This document shows, piece by piece, positions 33,871-42,104 of a stretch of DNA of 64,000 nt; positions within the stretch are counted from its first letter, which is position 1, and every line of letters starts with the position of its first letter. Location: positions 1 through 64,000 of the forward strand of contig NZ_MULI01000013.1 in NCBI RefSeq assembly GCF_002939385.1, written 5' to 3'. The DNA is from Streptomyces sp. MH60. Its GTDB lineage: Bacteria; Actinomycetota; Actinomycetes; Streptomycetales; Streptomycetaceae. The translations under genes were made by a program, and so were the position numbers. The notes beneath the pieces were generated by a model, which saw only the letters and a program-made list of their open reading frames with translations, made no database searches and was not told where the DNA came from.

Positions 33871-34734
33871 TTATTTTCCGGGCGGCGGGTCCGCCCGGTC
33901 TCCCGCGTGCTCGGCGAACCGGGCCGCCGTCTCGGCGAGCACCTCACGCCCGTCCCGGGCCCACAGCGCCTCGTTGAACAGCTCGACCTCGATGGCGCCG
34001 GTGTACCCGGCCGCCTCGACGTAGCCCTTCCACTCCCGCATGTCGATCGCGCCGTCCCCGATCTGACCGCGGCCGTTGAGGACGCCCTCGGGCAGCGGGG
34101 TCGTCCAGTCGGCGAGCTGGAAGGTGTGGATGCGGCCGCCCGCGCCCGCCCGGGCGATCTGCTCGGGCGCCCGGTCGTCCCACCAGATGTGGTACGTGTC
34201 GACGGTGACGCCGACCTGCCGTGCCGGGAAGCGTTCGGCGAGGTCCAGGGCCTGGGTGAGGGTGGAGACCACGCAGCGGTCGGCGGCGTACATGGGGTGC
34301 AGCGGCTCGATGGCGAGGCGTACGCCGTGCCGCTCCGCGTACGGGCCCAGTTCGGCGAGCGCGTCCGCGATGCGTTCGCGGGCGGCGCGCAGGTCCTTGT
34401 CGCCGGCCGGGAGGCCGCCGGAGACCAGGACGAGGGTGTCGGTGCCGAGGGTGGCGGCCTCGTCGACGGCGCGGCGGTTGTCGGCCAGGGCCTTGGCGCG
34501 TTCACCGGCGTCGACGGCCGTGAGGAAGCCGCCGCGGCACAGGGTGGTGACGGTCAGGCCCGCGTCGCGGACCAGCCTGGCGGCCGCCTCGACGCCGTAG
34601 GCCTGCACGGGTTCGCGCCACAGGCCGACGTTGCCGACGCCCAGTTCGCGGCAGGCGGCGGTCAGTTCGGGCAGGGAGAGCTGCTTGACCGTCATCTGGT
34701 TGATGCTGAAGCGCGTCAGGCCGGTGTCGGTCAT
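33871..34734 (-). CDS. Sugar phosphate isomerase/epimerase (TIM barrel)
   Basis: A 287-residue AP-endonuclease-family-2 TIM-barrel protein of the IolE/hydroxypyruvate-isomerase type. Metal and substrate positions are visible in RLAIEPLHPMYAADRC (Glu), VTVDTYHIWWDD (Asp/His), HTFQLADW and the final IEVELFNEALW (Glu). Its ATG overlaps the stop of the DUF993 gene (34731-34734). It is the last gene of a three-gene operon with a Gfo/Idh/MocA dehydrogenase, so it probably isomerises an oxidised sugar or inositol derivative. The exact substrate is not known. Confidence 0.88.
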   Translation of the reverse strand: MTDTGLTRFSINQMTVKQLSLPELTAACRELGVGNVGLWREPVQAYGVEAAARLVRDAGLTVTTLCRGGFLTAVDAGERAKALADNRRAVDEAATLGTDTLVLVSGGLPAGDKDLRAARERIADALAELGPYAERHGVRLAIEPLHPMYAADRCVVSTLTQALDLAERFPARQVGVTVDTYHIWWDDRAPEQIARAGAGGRIHTFQLADWTTPLPEGVLNGRGQIGDGAIDMREWKGYVEAAGYTGAIEVELFNEALWARDGREVLAETAARFAEHAGDRADPPPGK

Positions 34735-35900
34735 CGGTTCACTCCGTACAGCGCGAGCAGGTTCCGCATGCGCTCCTCGGCCAGCTTCGGGTCCGGGAAC
34801 AGGCCGATCTCGTCGGCGAGCCGATAGGCGCGGGCGAGGTGCGGCAGGGAGCGGGCCGACTGGAGGCCGCCGACCATCGTGAAGTGGCTCTGGTGGCCGG
34901 ACAGCCAGGCCAGCAGGACCACGCCCGTCTTGTAGTAGCGGGTGGGGGCCTGGAAGAGGTGGCGGGAGAGTGCGACGGTGGGGTCGAGGAGGGCGCGGAA
35001 GCCCTCCGTGTTCCCGGTGTCCAGGACGCGGACCGCCTCCGCCGCCAGCGGGCCCAGCGGGTCGAAGATGCCGAGCAGGGCGTGGCTGAAGCCCTGGTCG
35101 TCGCCCGCGATCAGCTCCGGGTAGTTGAAGTCGTCGCCGGTGTAGCAGCGCACGCCCTGCGGGAGGCGGCGGCGCAGCTCGACCTCGCGCCGGGCGTCCA
35201 GGAGGGAGACCTTGATGCCGTCGACCTTGTCGGGGTGGGCGGCGATGACCTCCAGGAAGGTGCCGGTCGCCGTGTCCAGGTCGGAGGAGCCCCAGTAGCC
35301 CTCCAGGGCCGGGTCGAACATCGGGCCCAGCCAGTGCAGGACCACTGGTTCGGCGGCCTGGCGCAGGAGGTGGCCGTAGACCTCCAGGTAGTCGTCCGGG
35401 CCCTGCGCGGTGGCGGCGAGGGCGCGGGAGGCCATCAGGATGGCCTGGGCGCCCGACTCCTCCACGACGGCGAGCTGTTCCTCGTAGGCCGCTCGGACCT
35501 CGGCGAGGCCGGTGCCGGTGGTCGCGGTCAGCTGGTCCGTGCCGACGCCGCAGGCGATGCGCCCGCCGGTCGCCCTCGCCTCGGCGGCGGAGCGGCGGAT
35601 CAGCTCGGCGGCCCCGGCCCAGTCCAGGCCCATGCCGCGCTGGGCGGTGTCCATCGCCTCGGCGACGCCGAGCCCGTGGGACCACAGGTGGCGGCGGAAG
35701 GCGAGGGTGGCGTCCCAGTCGACGGCGGCGGGCCCGTCGGGGGTGGTGTCGGCGTACGGGTCGGCGACGACGTGCGCGGCCGAGAAGACCGTACGGGAGG
35801 TGAAAGCGCTTCCCGGGGTCGCCCGGAGCGCCGGCAGGGGCTCGGCGCGCGGTTCGTAGGCGCGCAGGGCGCCGTGTGCGTCGGGGAGGTGGAGGGTCAC
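34731..35900 (-). CDS. DUF993 / dihydrodipicolinate-synthase-family protein
   Basis: A 389-residue protein of the DUF993 family, a distant relative of DapA-type aldolases. It starts TLHLPDAHGALRAYEP. The Schiff-base-like Lys region may be VDGIKVSLLDARREVELRRR, and the sequence YTGDDFNYPELIAGDDQGFSHALLGI is typical of the family. Both ends are coupled by 4-base overlaps to its neighbours, so it acts in the same pathway as the dehydrogenase and isomerase, perhaps in an aldol cleavage step. The GTG at 35900 was taken because it overlaps the upstream stop. The coding DNA contains an AAGCGCTT box at 35804-35811. Confidence 0.85.
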   Translation of the reverse strand: MTLHLPDAHGALRAYEPRAEPLPALRATPGSAFTSRTVFSAAHVVADPYADTTPDGPAAVDWDATLAFRRHLWSHGLGVAEAMDTAQRGMGLDWAGAAELIRRSAAEARATGGRIACGVGTDQLTATTGTGLAEVRAAYEEQLAVVEESGAQAILMASRALAATAQGPDDYLEVYGHLLRQAAEPVVLHWLGPMFDPALEGYWGSSDLDTATGTFLEVIAAHPDKVDGIKVSLLDARREVELRRRLPQGVRCYTGDDFNYPELIAGDDQGFSHALLGIFDPLGPLAAEAVRVLDTGNTEGFRALLDPTVALSRHLFQAPTRYYKTGVVLLAWLSGHQSHFTMVGGLQSARSLPHLARAYRLADEIGLFPDPKLAEERMRNLLALYGVNR

Positions 35901-37048
35901 AGCGCGATCTCCGGTACGTCGAGGCGGCGGCCCTCCGCCGAGGACTTCAGGCCCAGCTCGGCCAGCTGGACGCCGCGGGCGCCGGCCAGCAGGTCCCAGT
36001 GGTAGGGGGCGTCGGCGTAGACGTGCTTGAGGAACAGCTCCCACTGGGCCTTGAAGCCGTTGTCGAACTCGCCGTTGTCCGGGACCTCCTGCCACTGGTC
36101 GCGGAAGACCTCGGTGGCGGGGATGTCCGGGTTCCAGACGGGCTTCGGGGTGGCCGAGCGGTGCTGGACGCGGCAGTTGCGCAGTCCCGCGACGGCGGAG
36201 CCCTCGGTGCCGTCGACCTGGAACTCGACCAGTTCGTCGCGGTTGACGCGGACCGCCCAGGAGGAGTTGATCTGGGCGATCGCGCCGCCCTCCAGCTCGA
36301 AGACGCCGTAGGCGGCGTCGTCGGCGGTGGCGTCGTAGGGCTTGCCCTTCTCGTCCCAACGCTCGGGGATATGGGTGGCGGTGAGTGCCTGGACGGTCCT
36401 CACGCGGCCGAACAGCTCGTGCAGCACGTACTCCCAGTGCGGGAACATGTCGACGACGATGCCGCCGCCGTCCTCGCTGCGGTAGTTCCAGGACGGGCGC
36501 TGCGCCTCCTGCCAGTCGCCCTCGAAGACCCAGTAGCCGAACTCGCCGCGCACCGACAGGATCCGGCCGAAGAAGCCGCCGTCGATGAGGCGCTTCAGCT
36601 TGAGCAGGCCGGGGAGGAAGAGCTTGTCCTGCACGACGCCGTGCTTGATGCCCTTGGCCTGGGCGAGACGGGCCAGTTCCAGGGCGCCGTCGAGGCCGGT
36701 GGCCGTCGGCTTCTCGGTGTAGACGTGCTTGCCCGCGGCGATCGCCTTCCTGATCGCCTCCTCGCGGGCCGAGGTCACCTGGGCGTCGAAATAGAGGTCG
36801 ATGCTGTCGTCGGCCAGGACCGCGTCGAGGTCCGTGGAGACGTGGTCGAGTCCGTGGCGTTCGGCCAGCGCCCTGAGCGCGTGCTCGCGGCGGCCGACCA
36901 GGACCGGCTCCGGCCACAGCACGGTGCCGTCGCCGAGGTCGAGGCCGCCCTGTTCGCGCAGGGCCAGGATGGAGCGGACGAGGTGCTGGCGGTAGCCCAT
37001 GCGCCCGGTCACACCGTTCATGGCGATACGCACCGTCTTGCGTGTCAC
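35897..37048 (-). CDS. Gfo/Idh/MocA-family oxidoreductase
   Basis: A 383-residue NAD(P)-dependent sugar or polyol dehydrogenase. It has an N-terminal Rossmann fold (VRIAMNGVTGRMGY..), the family motif EKPTATGLD with the catalytic Lys, and a C-terminal alpha/beta domain with DGGGIVVDMFPHWEYVL supplying the conserved Asp/His. The GTG at 37048 has GAAGGGAA upstream. First gene of the operon, facing away from a LacI repressor gene with the operator GCAAGCGCTTTC between them. Inositol- or deoxysugar-type catabolism is likely, substrate unknown. Confidence 0.9.
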   Translation of the reverse strand: MTRKTVRIAMNGVTGRMGYRQHLVRSILALREQGGLDLGDGTVLWPEPVLVGRREHALRALAERHGLDHVSTDLDAVLADDSIDLYFDAQVTSAREEAIRKAIAAGKHVYTEKPTATGLDGALELARLAQAKGIKHGVVQDKLFLPGLLKLKRLIDGGFFGRILSVRGEFGYWVFEGDWQEAQRPSWNYRSEDGGGIVVDMFPHWEYVLHELFGRVRTVQALTATHIPERWDEKGKPYDATADDAAYGVFELEGGAIAQINSSWAVRVNRDELVEFQVDGTEGSAVAGLRNCRVQHRSATPKPVWNPDIPATEVFRDQWQEVPDNGEFDNGFKAQWELFLKHVYADAPYHWDLLAGARGVQLAELGLKSSAEGRRLDVPEIAL

Positions 37049-37059
37049 GTCATTCCCTT

Positions 37060-37117
37060 CGTACGAGCCGTACCGAGCCATACAGCACGTCGTACGAGCC
37101 GTACAGCAAGCGCTTTC
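37060..37117 (-). promoter_or_regulatory. LacI-type operator and direct repeats in divergent promoter
   Basis: GCAAGCGCTTTC (37106-37117) contains the perfect palindrome AAGCGCTT with the central CG of LacI-family sites. Beside it a 14-bp direct repeat CGTACGAGCCGTAC occurs at 37060-37073 and 37091-37104, 31 bp apart. The region lies between the dehydrogenase operon and its divergent LacI gene. Confidence 0.7.
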
Positions 37118-37264
37118 TATGTAGAACGAAGCTAGCCTGTGAACGGTGGTCTGGACAAGACCGCGGCCTGGGCGAGTTGTTCGAGGGGACGAACGGCGGC
37201 GGGCGGTGGCCGTAAGGTCACCCGGGACGGCGTTCGGCACACGCGCGATGCGGAGGACGAGGAC

Positions 37265-38311
37265 ATGACGGTGACACTGGCGGACGTGGCGGCCCGCGCC
37301 CAGGTCTCCCCCGCGACGGTGTCGCGCGTACTGAACGGCAACTACCCGGTGGCCGCCTCCACCCGGGAGCGGGTGCTCAAGGCCGTCGACGAGCTGGACT
37401 ACGTACTCAACGGCCCCGCGAGCGCGCTGGCGGCGGCCACGTCCGACCTGGTGGGCATCCTCGTCAACGACATCGCCGACCCGTTCTTCGGCATCATGGC
37501 CGGCGCCGTCCAGTCCGAGATCGGCGGGCCGGGCGGCAGAGCGGGCGGCGAGAGACTCGCCGTGGTCTGCAACACCGGCGGCACCCCGGAGCGCGAGCTG
37601 ACCTACCTCACGCTGCTCCAGCGCCAGCGCGCGGCGGCGGTCGTGCTGACCGGCGGCGCGATGGAGGACGAGGCCCACCAGGCGGCCGTGGCGGCGAAGC
37701 TGCGCAAGCTCACGGAGGCCGGGACGCGGGTGGTGCTGTGCGGGCGGCCGCCCGCGCCGGACACCGGGGCGATCGCGCTCACCTTCGACAACCGCGGGGG
37801 CGGCCGGGAACTGACCGAGCACCTGATCGGGCTGGGGCACCGGCGGCTCGGCTACATCGCGGGCCCGGAGGAACGGACCACGACCCGGCACCGGCTGGAG
37901 GGCCACCGCACCGCGCTCGCCGCGCACGGCATCGAGGAGGACCCACGCTGGACGGTCCACGGCCGCTACGACCGGCAGGCCGGGTACGAGGCCACCCTGG
38001 AGCTGCTGCGCAGGGACCCGTCGCTGACGGCGGTCGTCGCCGCGAACGACACCGTCGCGCTGGGCGCGTGCGCGGCGCTGCGCGACTCGGGGCTGCGGAT
38101 CCCGGACGACGTGTCGGTGGCCGGCTTCGACGACCTGCCGTTCAGCATCGACGCGGTGCCCGCGCTGACGACGGTGCGGCTGCCGCTGGCGGAGGCGGGG
38201 GCGCGGGCGGGACGGGTCGCGATGGGGCGGGAGGAGGCGCCGGCGGGCGGAATCGCGGTGGTGCGGGGGGAGTTGATGGTGCGGGGGTCCTCCGGAGGGC
38301 CGCGGGCTTGA
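37265..38311 (+). CDS. LacI-family transcriptional regulator
   Basis: A 348-residue LacI-type regulator. The helix-turn-helix TLADVAARAQVSPATVSRVLNG is followed by the hinge and a sugar-binding domain (LVGILVNDIADPFFGIMAGAVQSEI, HLIGLGHRRLGYIAGP, AANDTVALGACAALRDSGLRIPDDV). The ATG at 37265 has a GAGGACGAGGAC leader. It is divergent from the Gfo/DUF993/isomerase operon and the intervening AAGCGCTT operator is its likely target. The ligand is not known. Confidence 0.9.
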   Translation: MTVTLADVAARAQVSPATVSRVLNGNYPVAASTRERVLKAVDELDYVLNGPASALAAATSDLVGILVNDIADPFFGIMAGAVQSEIGGPGGRAGGERLAVVCNTGGTPERELTYLTLLQRQRAAAVVLTGGAMEDEAHQAAVAAKLRKLTEAGTRVVLCGRPPAPDTGAIALTFDNRGGGRELTEHLIGLGHRRLGYIAGPEERTTTRHRLEGHRTALAAHGIEEDPRWTVHGRYDRQAGYEATLELLRRDPSLTAVVAANDTVALGACAALRDSGLRIPDDVSVAGFDDLPFSIDAVPALTTVRLPLAEAGARAGRVAMGREEAPAGGIAVVRGELMVRGSSGGPRA

Positions 38312-38343
38312 GACGGGCCGTTGGTTTCGCGGCGCCCGCGTAG

Positions 38344-38428
38344 GGGTGGGCCTTGCTGGGCGCCGCGCCCCCAGACCCCCCGTTCGGCCCTGAACGGGCC
38401 TCGTCCTCACACGCCGGACGGGCTGGAT
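38344..38428. repeat. Common Streptomyces intergenic repeat
   Basis: The stretch contains GCGCCCCCAGACCCCC and then CCTCGTCCTC-ACACGCCGGACGGGCTGG, with an internal GGCCC/GGGCC hairpin. From memory this sequence family is scattered in many copies downstream of genes in Streptomyces genomes. It sits between the LacI gene and the next gene and may act as a terminator or mRNA-end element. Confidence 0.65.
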
Positions 38429-38481
38429 TACCTGCCCGCGTCGACAGGTGAACCCGGTGATCGCGGGTACGCTCCGTGGGC

Positions 38482-39282
38482 ATGAAGCTGGCGTTCTCCA
38501 CCCTCGGTGTTCCCGGACTGCCCCTGAGCGACGTGCTGGGGCTCGCTACCGCGCACGGTTATCACGGTGTCGAATTGCGCGCCCACCCGGAGGAACCGGT
38601 CCATCCGGGCCTGGGTCCGGACGAACGGGCCGCGGCCGTCGCCGAGTTCAAGGCGGCCGGTGTCGAGCCGCTGGGGCTCGCGGGGTACGCGCGGGTCGCC
38701 GCGCCCGGTGACGACGAGGCCGTGATCGGCGAGCTGCGCGGCCTGCTCGACCTGGCCCGCGACCTGGGCGCCCCCTACGTCCGGGTCTTCCCCGGCGGCG
38801 GCACCGAGCAGAGCGCGGACGAGGCCGACGCGGTGGCCGCGCGGCGGCTGGGCACGGCCGCCGAGTACGCCACCGAGCTGGGCGTACGCATCCTTCTGGA
38901 GACCCACGACTCGCACCGCACGGGCGCCGACGCGATGCGCGTCCTCGGACTGGTCGGGCACCGCCAGGTGGGCGCCCTGTGGGACGTGATGCACACCTGG
39001 CTGGGCGGGGAGCAGCCCTCCGACACCTACGCGGCGCTCTCCCCGCACCTGGGCTACGTCCAGGTCAAGGACATCGCCTCGGCCGAGGACACCACCCCGC
39101 TGCCGCTGGGCGCCGGGGTGCTGCCGCTCACCGAGGTGGTGGACGTGCTGTCCCGGCACAGCTGGGACGGCTGGCTGTGCTGGGAGTACGAGAAGCGGTG
39201 GTACGAGTCGGCGGCGCCGCTGCCCGAGCTGCTCACGCGGGGCCGCGAGCACCTGGCCCGGCTGCTCACGGACGCGGCGTGA
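38482..39282 (+). CDS. Sugar phosphate isomerase/epimerase (TIM barrel)
   Basis: A 266-residue TIM-barrel protein of the xylose-isomerase-like (AP endonuclease 2) family. Metal ligands are seen at [12 protein letters not shown] (Glu, His), [10 protein letters not shown] (Asp, His), YVQVKDI and WEYEKRWY (Glu). It probably isomerises or epimerises a sugar or polyol related to the adjacent operon. A TACGCT box lies 9 bp before the ATG at 38482 and no ribosome site is present, so the message may be leaderless. GTG at 38476 is an alternative start. Its end overlaps the convergent acetyltransferase gene by 17 bp. Confidence 0.86.
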   Translation: MKLAFSTLGVPGLPLSDVLGLATAHGYHGVELRAHPEEPVHPGLGPDERAAAVAEFKAAGVEPLGLAGYARVAAPGDDEAVIGELRGLLDLARDLGAPYVRVFPGGGTEQSADEADAVAARRLGTAAEYATELGVRILLETHDSHRTGADAMRVLGLVGHRQVGALWDVMHTWLGGEQPSDTYAALSPHLGYVQVKDIASAEDTTPLPLGAGVLPLTEVVDVLSRHSWDGWLCWEYEKRWYESAAPLPELLTRGREHLARLLTDAA

Positions 39283-39928
39283 GCGCGGCCGGCGCCTGTG
39301 CCGACCGTGCGACCGCCGACCGCACCCGGTGCTCCAGCCGCTTCCCGCACTCCGGCCACTCCGCCGACGTGATCGAGTAGATCGCGGAGTCGCGCAGCCG
39401 TCCCTCCTCGCCCGGCACCGAGGAGCGGGACCAGTTGCGCAGGACGCCCTCGAAGCGGGCGCCGGCCTTCTCGATCGCGGCGCGGGAGCGCTCGTTGCGG
39501 GCGTCGGTCTTGAGGTCGACGCGGGACACCTCCCAGACCTCGAAGGCGTGGCGGAACAGCAGCAGCTTGGCCTCGGCGTTCACACCCGTGCCCTGCGCGG
39601 AGCGGGCCAGCCAGGTGAAGCCGACCTCGACGGCGTCGAGCCCGTCGTCGGTGAGCCAGGAACGCGGTTCCCAGTAGGCGGTGGTGCCGACCGCGCGGCC
39701 GGTGGCGCGGGAGACCTGCGCGTAGGGCGCCAGCCGTCCGGTGGCCGCCCTGGCCAGCTGGGCGTCGATGTAGGTGCCGACCTCGTCGCTCCCCGGGACC
39801 CACGTGAACGCGTAGCTGCCGCGGTCCTCCGCCGCCGCCCTCGCCAGGTCGGCCGCGTGCTGATGGCCCAGCGGCTCCAGTCGTACCAGCGTGCCTTCGA
39901 GGACCGGGGCCTTCAGAGTGCATGTCAC
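39266..39928 (-). CDS. GNAT N-acetyltransferase (RimJ/RimL type)
   Basis: A 220-residue acetyltransferase with the family start [18 protein letters not shown], the acetyl-CoA-binding region [20 protein letters not shown] and the C-terminal [20 protein letters not shown]. The target amine is unknown. Its ATG overlaps the stop of the EamA transporter gene (39925-39928), so the two are coupled. This might mean detoxification by acetylation plus export of one class of small molecule. Confidence 0.87.
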   Translation of the reverse strand: MTCTLKAPVLEGTLVRLEPLGHQHAADLARAAAEDRGSYAFTWVPGSDEVGTYIDAQLARAATGRLAPYAQVSRATGRAVGTTAYWEPRSWLTDDGLDAVEVGFTWLARSAQGTGVNAEAKLLLFRHAFEVWEVSRVDLKTDARNERSRAAIEKAGARFEGVLRNWSRSSVPGEEGRLRDSAIYSITSAEWPECGKRLEHRVRSAVARSAQAPAALTPRP

Positions 39929-40860
39929 CGGACGGATTCTTCAGCCGGGGCGGGGAGCCGTCCAGCGAATTCCGGGGAGGTGCGCACGGTGATCCCCGGC
40001 ACCCGCCCGCGGGCGGTGAGCGTCGTCAGCGCCACCCCGCCCACCAGCAGGGCCGCCGCGCACCAGCGCAGGGGTGTCACCGACTCGCCCAGGAAGAGCG
40101 CCGCCGACGACATGCCGAAGACCGGGACCAGGAGGGAGAACGGCGCGACCGTCGAGGCCGGGTGACGGCGCAGCAGCCAGCCCCAGGCGCCGAAGCCGAA
40201 GACGGTCGAGACCCAGGCGACGAAGAGGATCGTGCCCGCCCCCTGCCAGTCCAGGGCGCGCAGGGCCGCGAGGTCCGCGCCGGGGCCCTCGGTGAGCAGG
40301 GAGAGGGCCAGCAGGGGGAGCACGGGGACGGTGGAGACCCACACCATGAAGTTCAGCGCGTCCGGCGGGGACGCCTTGCGGGTCAGGACGTTGGACACGC
40401 CCCAGGCCGCCGCCGCGCCGACGACCATCAGGAACGCGCCCAGCGGTCCCGAGGCGCCCTCGTCGAGCGCCGCGACGCCGATGCCGGCCAGCGCGACCAG
40501 CATGCCGAGGGCCTGGCGGCGGGAGGGGCGTTCGGCGAGGACGGCGGCGGCGATCACCGCGGTGAACACCGCCTGGATCTGGAGCACGAGGGACGACAGG
40601 CCGGCCGGCATGCCCGCGTCCATGCCCACGAAGACCAGGCCGAACTTGGCCACGCCCAGCACCAGTCCCACCGCCACGATCCACTTCCAGGCCACCTTCG
40701 GGCGGCCCACCAGGAACACGGCGGGCAGCGCGGCGGCCAGAAAGCGCAGGGCGGAGAAGAGGAGCGGCGGGAAGTGGTCGAGGCCGATCTCGATGACCGT
40801 GAAGTTGACGCCCCAGACGGCGGCGACGAGCACGGCGAGGAAGAGGTGGGAAGGTCGCAT
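39925..40860 (-). CDS. EamA/DMT-superfamily exporter
   Basis: A 311-residue membrane protein with ten predicted helices in two EamA repeats ([22 protein letters not shown].. and [23 protein letters not shown]..). The family exports amino acids, nucleosides or drugs; it resembles YdcZ/RhaT-type O-acetylserine/cysteine exporters such as EamA. It is coupled to an acetyltransferase and is divergent from a LysR regulator, the usual partner for such exporters. Confidence 0.88.
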   Translation of the reverse strand: MRPSHLFLAVLVAAVWGVNFTVIEIGLDHFPPLLFSALRFLAAALPAVFLVGRPKVAWKWIVAVGLVLGVAKFGLVFVGMDAGMPAGLSSLVLQIQAVFTAVIAAAVLAERPSRRQALGMLVALAGIGVAALDEGASGPLGAFLMVVGAAAAWGVSNVLTRKASPPDALNFMVWVSTVPVLPLLALSLLTEGPGADLAALRALDWQGAGTILFVAWVSTVFGFGAWGWLLRRHPASTVAPFSLLVPVFGMSSAALFLGESVTPLRWCAAALLVGGVALTTLTARGRVPGITVRTSPEFAGRLPAPAEESVR

Positions 40861-40895
40861 GCGTCGAGGATCGACCGGGAAGACCGTGTAGCACC

Positions 40896-40931
40896 AGCGA
40901 TGATTACTGCATGGTTGGATGAAGCATCGCT
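40896..40931. promoter_or_regulatory. Inverted repeat in the EamA/LysR divergent promoter
   Basis: AGCGATG (40896-40902) and CATCGCT (40925-40931) are 7-bp inverted arms 22 bp apart in the gap between divergent genes. The position fits a LysR-type regulatory site, although the core T-n11-A pattern is not certain. Confidence 0.4.
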
Positions 40932-40940
40932 GTTCATTCG

Positions 40941-40991
40941 CCTCCGTTCCGTCCCTCCGTTCCGTCTCTCCTTTTCGTCCCTCCGTTCCGT
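40941..40991. repeat. Three copies of CCTCCGTTCCGT
   Basis: Exact 12-bp copies at 40941-40952, 40954-40965 and 40980-40991 make a pyrimidine-rich leader ahead of the LysR gene at 41007. The repeat would be transcribed in the lysR 5' leader. Confidence 0.85.
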
Positions 40992-41006
40992 TCCTCGGGA
41001 GCCGTC

Positions 41007-41933
41007 ATGCTCGACCTCCAGCGTCTGCGCGCCCTGCACGCCGTGTCCGTGCACGGGACCGTCGGAGCGGCCGCCGCCGCGCTCGGCTTCACGCCGTCCG
41101 CCGTGTCGCAGCAGATCACCAAGCTGGAGCGGGAGACCAGGACGGTGCTCCTGGAGCGCGAGGGGCGCGGGGTCCGGCTCACCGACGACGCCTGGCAACT
41201 GGTGGCTGCCGCAGGTGAGTTGCTGGCCATCGTGGAGCGGGCGGAGACCCGGCTGGAGGAACGGCGCGGAGTGCCGTCGGGGCGGCTGACCATCGCCGCG
41301 TTCGCCTCGGCGGCGCGCGGCCTGCTGCCGTCCGTCCTGGCCGACCTGACGGTACGTCACCCGGCGCTGGACGCGCGGCTCAGCGAGGTCGACCCGCACC
41401 TGTCCGTGGACCTGGTGGCCAAGGGGGCCGTCGATCTAGTGGTGGCGCACGACTGGGACATCGCCCCGCTGCCGGCGCCGGCCGGGGTCGAACAGGCGCC
41501 GATCGGGGAGGACCTGTGCGACCTGCTGGTGCCCGAGGGCCACCGCTTCGCGGGCCGGGCGGCCGTGCGGCGGGACGAGTTGGGCGGACAGCGGTGGATC
41601 TGCCAGCCGCCCGGGCGGGTCTGCCACGACTGGCTGCTGCGGACGCTGCGGGGTGCCGGGCACGAGCCGGACATCGTCCACCAGGCCGACGAGAACCCGA
41701 CGCTCGTCGCGCTGGTCGCGGCCGGTCTCGGCGTCGCCCTCATCCCCCGGCTGGGGCGCGGCCCGCTGCCGGCCGGGGTGGTGGAGGTACCGCTCGACCC
41801 GATGCCGGTACGCCGCCTGTACGCGCTGTGGCGCACGGGCGCGGCCCGCCGCCCGGCGATCGCGGAAACGGTCCGCACGCTCCGGGCCCACTGGCCTCAC
41901 GCCGCGGCCCACACCACCCGGCCAAGCGCTTAG
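41007..41933 (+). CDS. LysR-family transcriptional regulator
   Basis: A 308-residue LysR-type regulator. The winged helix-turn-helix is RLRALHAVSVHGTVGAAAAALGFTPSAVSQQI, and the C-terminal part is a co-inducer-binding domain (GRLTIAAFASAARGLLPSVLADL..). It faces away from the EamA exporter gene with an inverted repeat between them, so regulation of that exporter is likely. The ATG at 41007 follows CGGGAGCC. An AAGCGCTT box lies at its stop codon. Confidence 0.9.
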   Translation: MLDLQRLRALHAVSVHGTVGAAAAALGFTPSAVSQQITKLERETRTVLLEREGRGVRLTDDAWQLVAAAGELLAIVERAETRLEERRGVPSGRLTIAAFASAARGLLPSVLADLTVRHPALDARLSEVDPHLSVDLVAKGAVDLVVAHDWDIAPLPAPAGVEQAPIGEDLCDLLVPEGHRFAGRAAVRRDELGGQRWICQPPGRVCHDWLLRTLRGAGHEPDIVHQADENPTLVALVAAGLGVALIPRLGRGPLPAGVVEVPLDPMPVRRLYALWRTGAARRPAIAETVRTLRAHWPHAAAHTTRPSA

Positions 41934-42058
41934 AAGACGCTTGCCTTCCGCGGCTCCGTGCGGCGCACGGCGCCGGCGGCGGTCCCGCCGGGCCTCCCGC
42001 GCGGCTTCCGGCGACTCGTGTGCGGTCCCTTGACTGGCAGAAACTTCCCGGATATTGG
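41924..42058 (+). promoter_or_regulatory. Promoter region of the GH3 hexosaminidase gene
   Basis: TTGACT (42030-42035), a 17-bp spacer and TATTGG (42053-42058) resemble a housekeeping promoter 47 bp before the GTG. An AAGCGCTT palindrome (41924-41931), like the LacI-type site at 37108, lies about 100 bp upstream at the end of the LysR gene. No clear DasR site was found. Confidence 0.45.
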
Positions 42059-42104
42059 TGACTCCTTGGCAGTTTCCTTCACCAGCCCTCCGGAAGGAGC
42101 GCAC

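Noticed and set aside
33871..35685. A long minus-strand frame starting at 35685
   Set aside because: Only the portion from 34734 has the TIM-barrel domain; the upstream part is an off-frame reading of the DUF993 gene.
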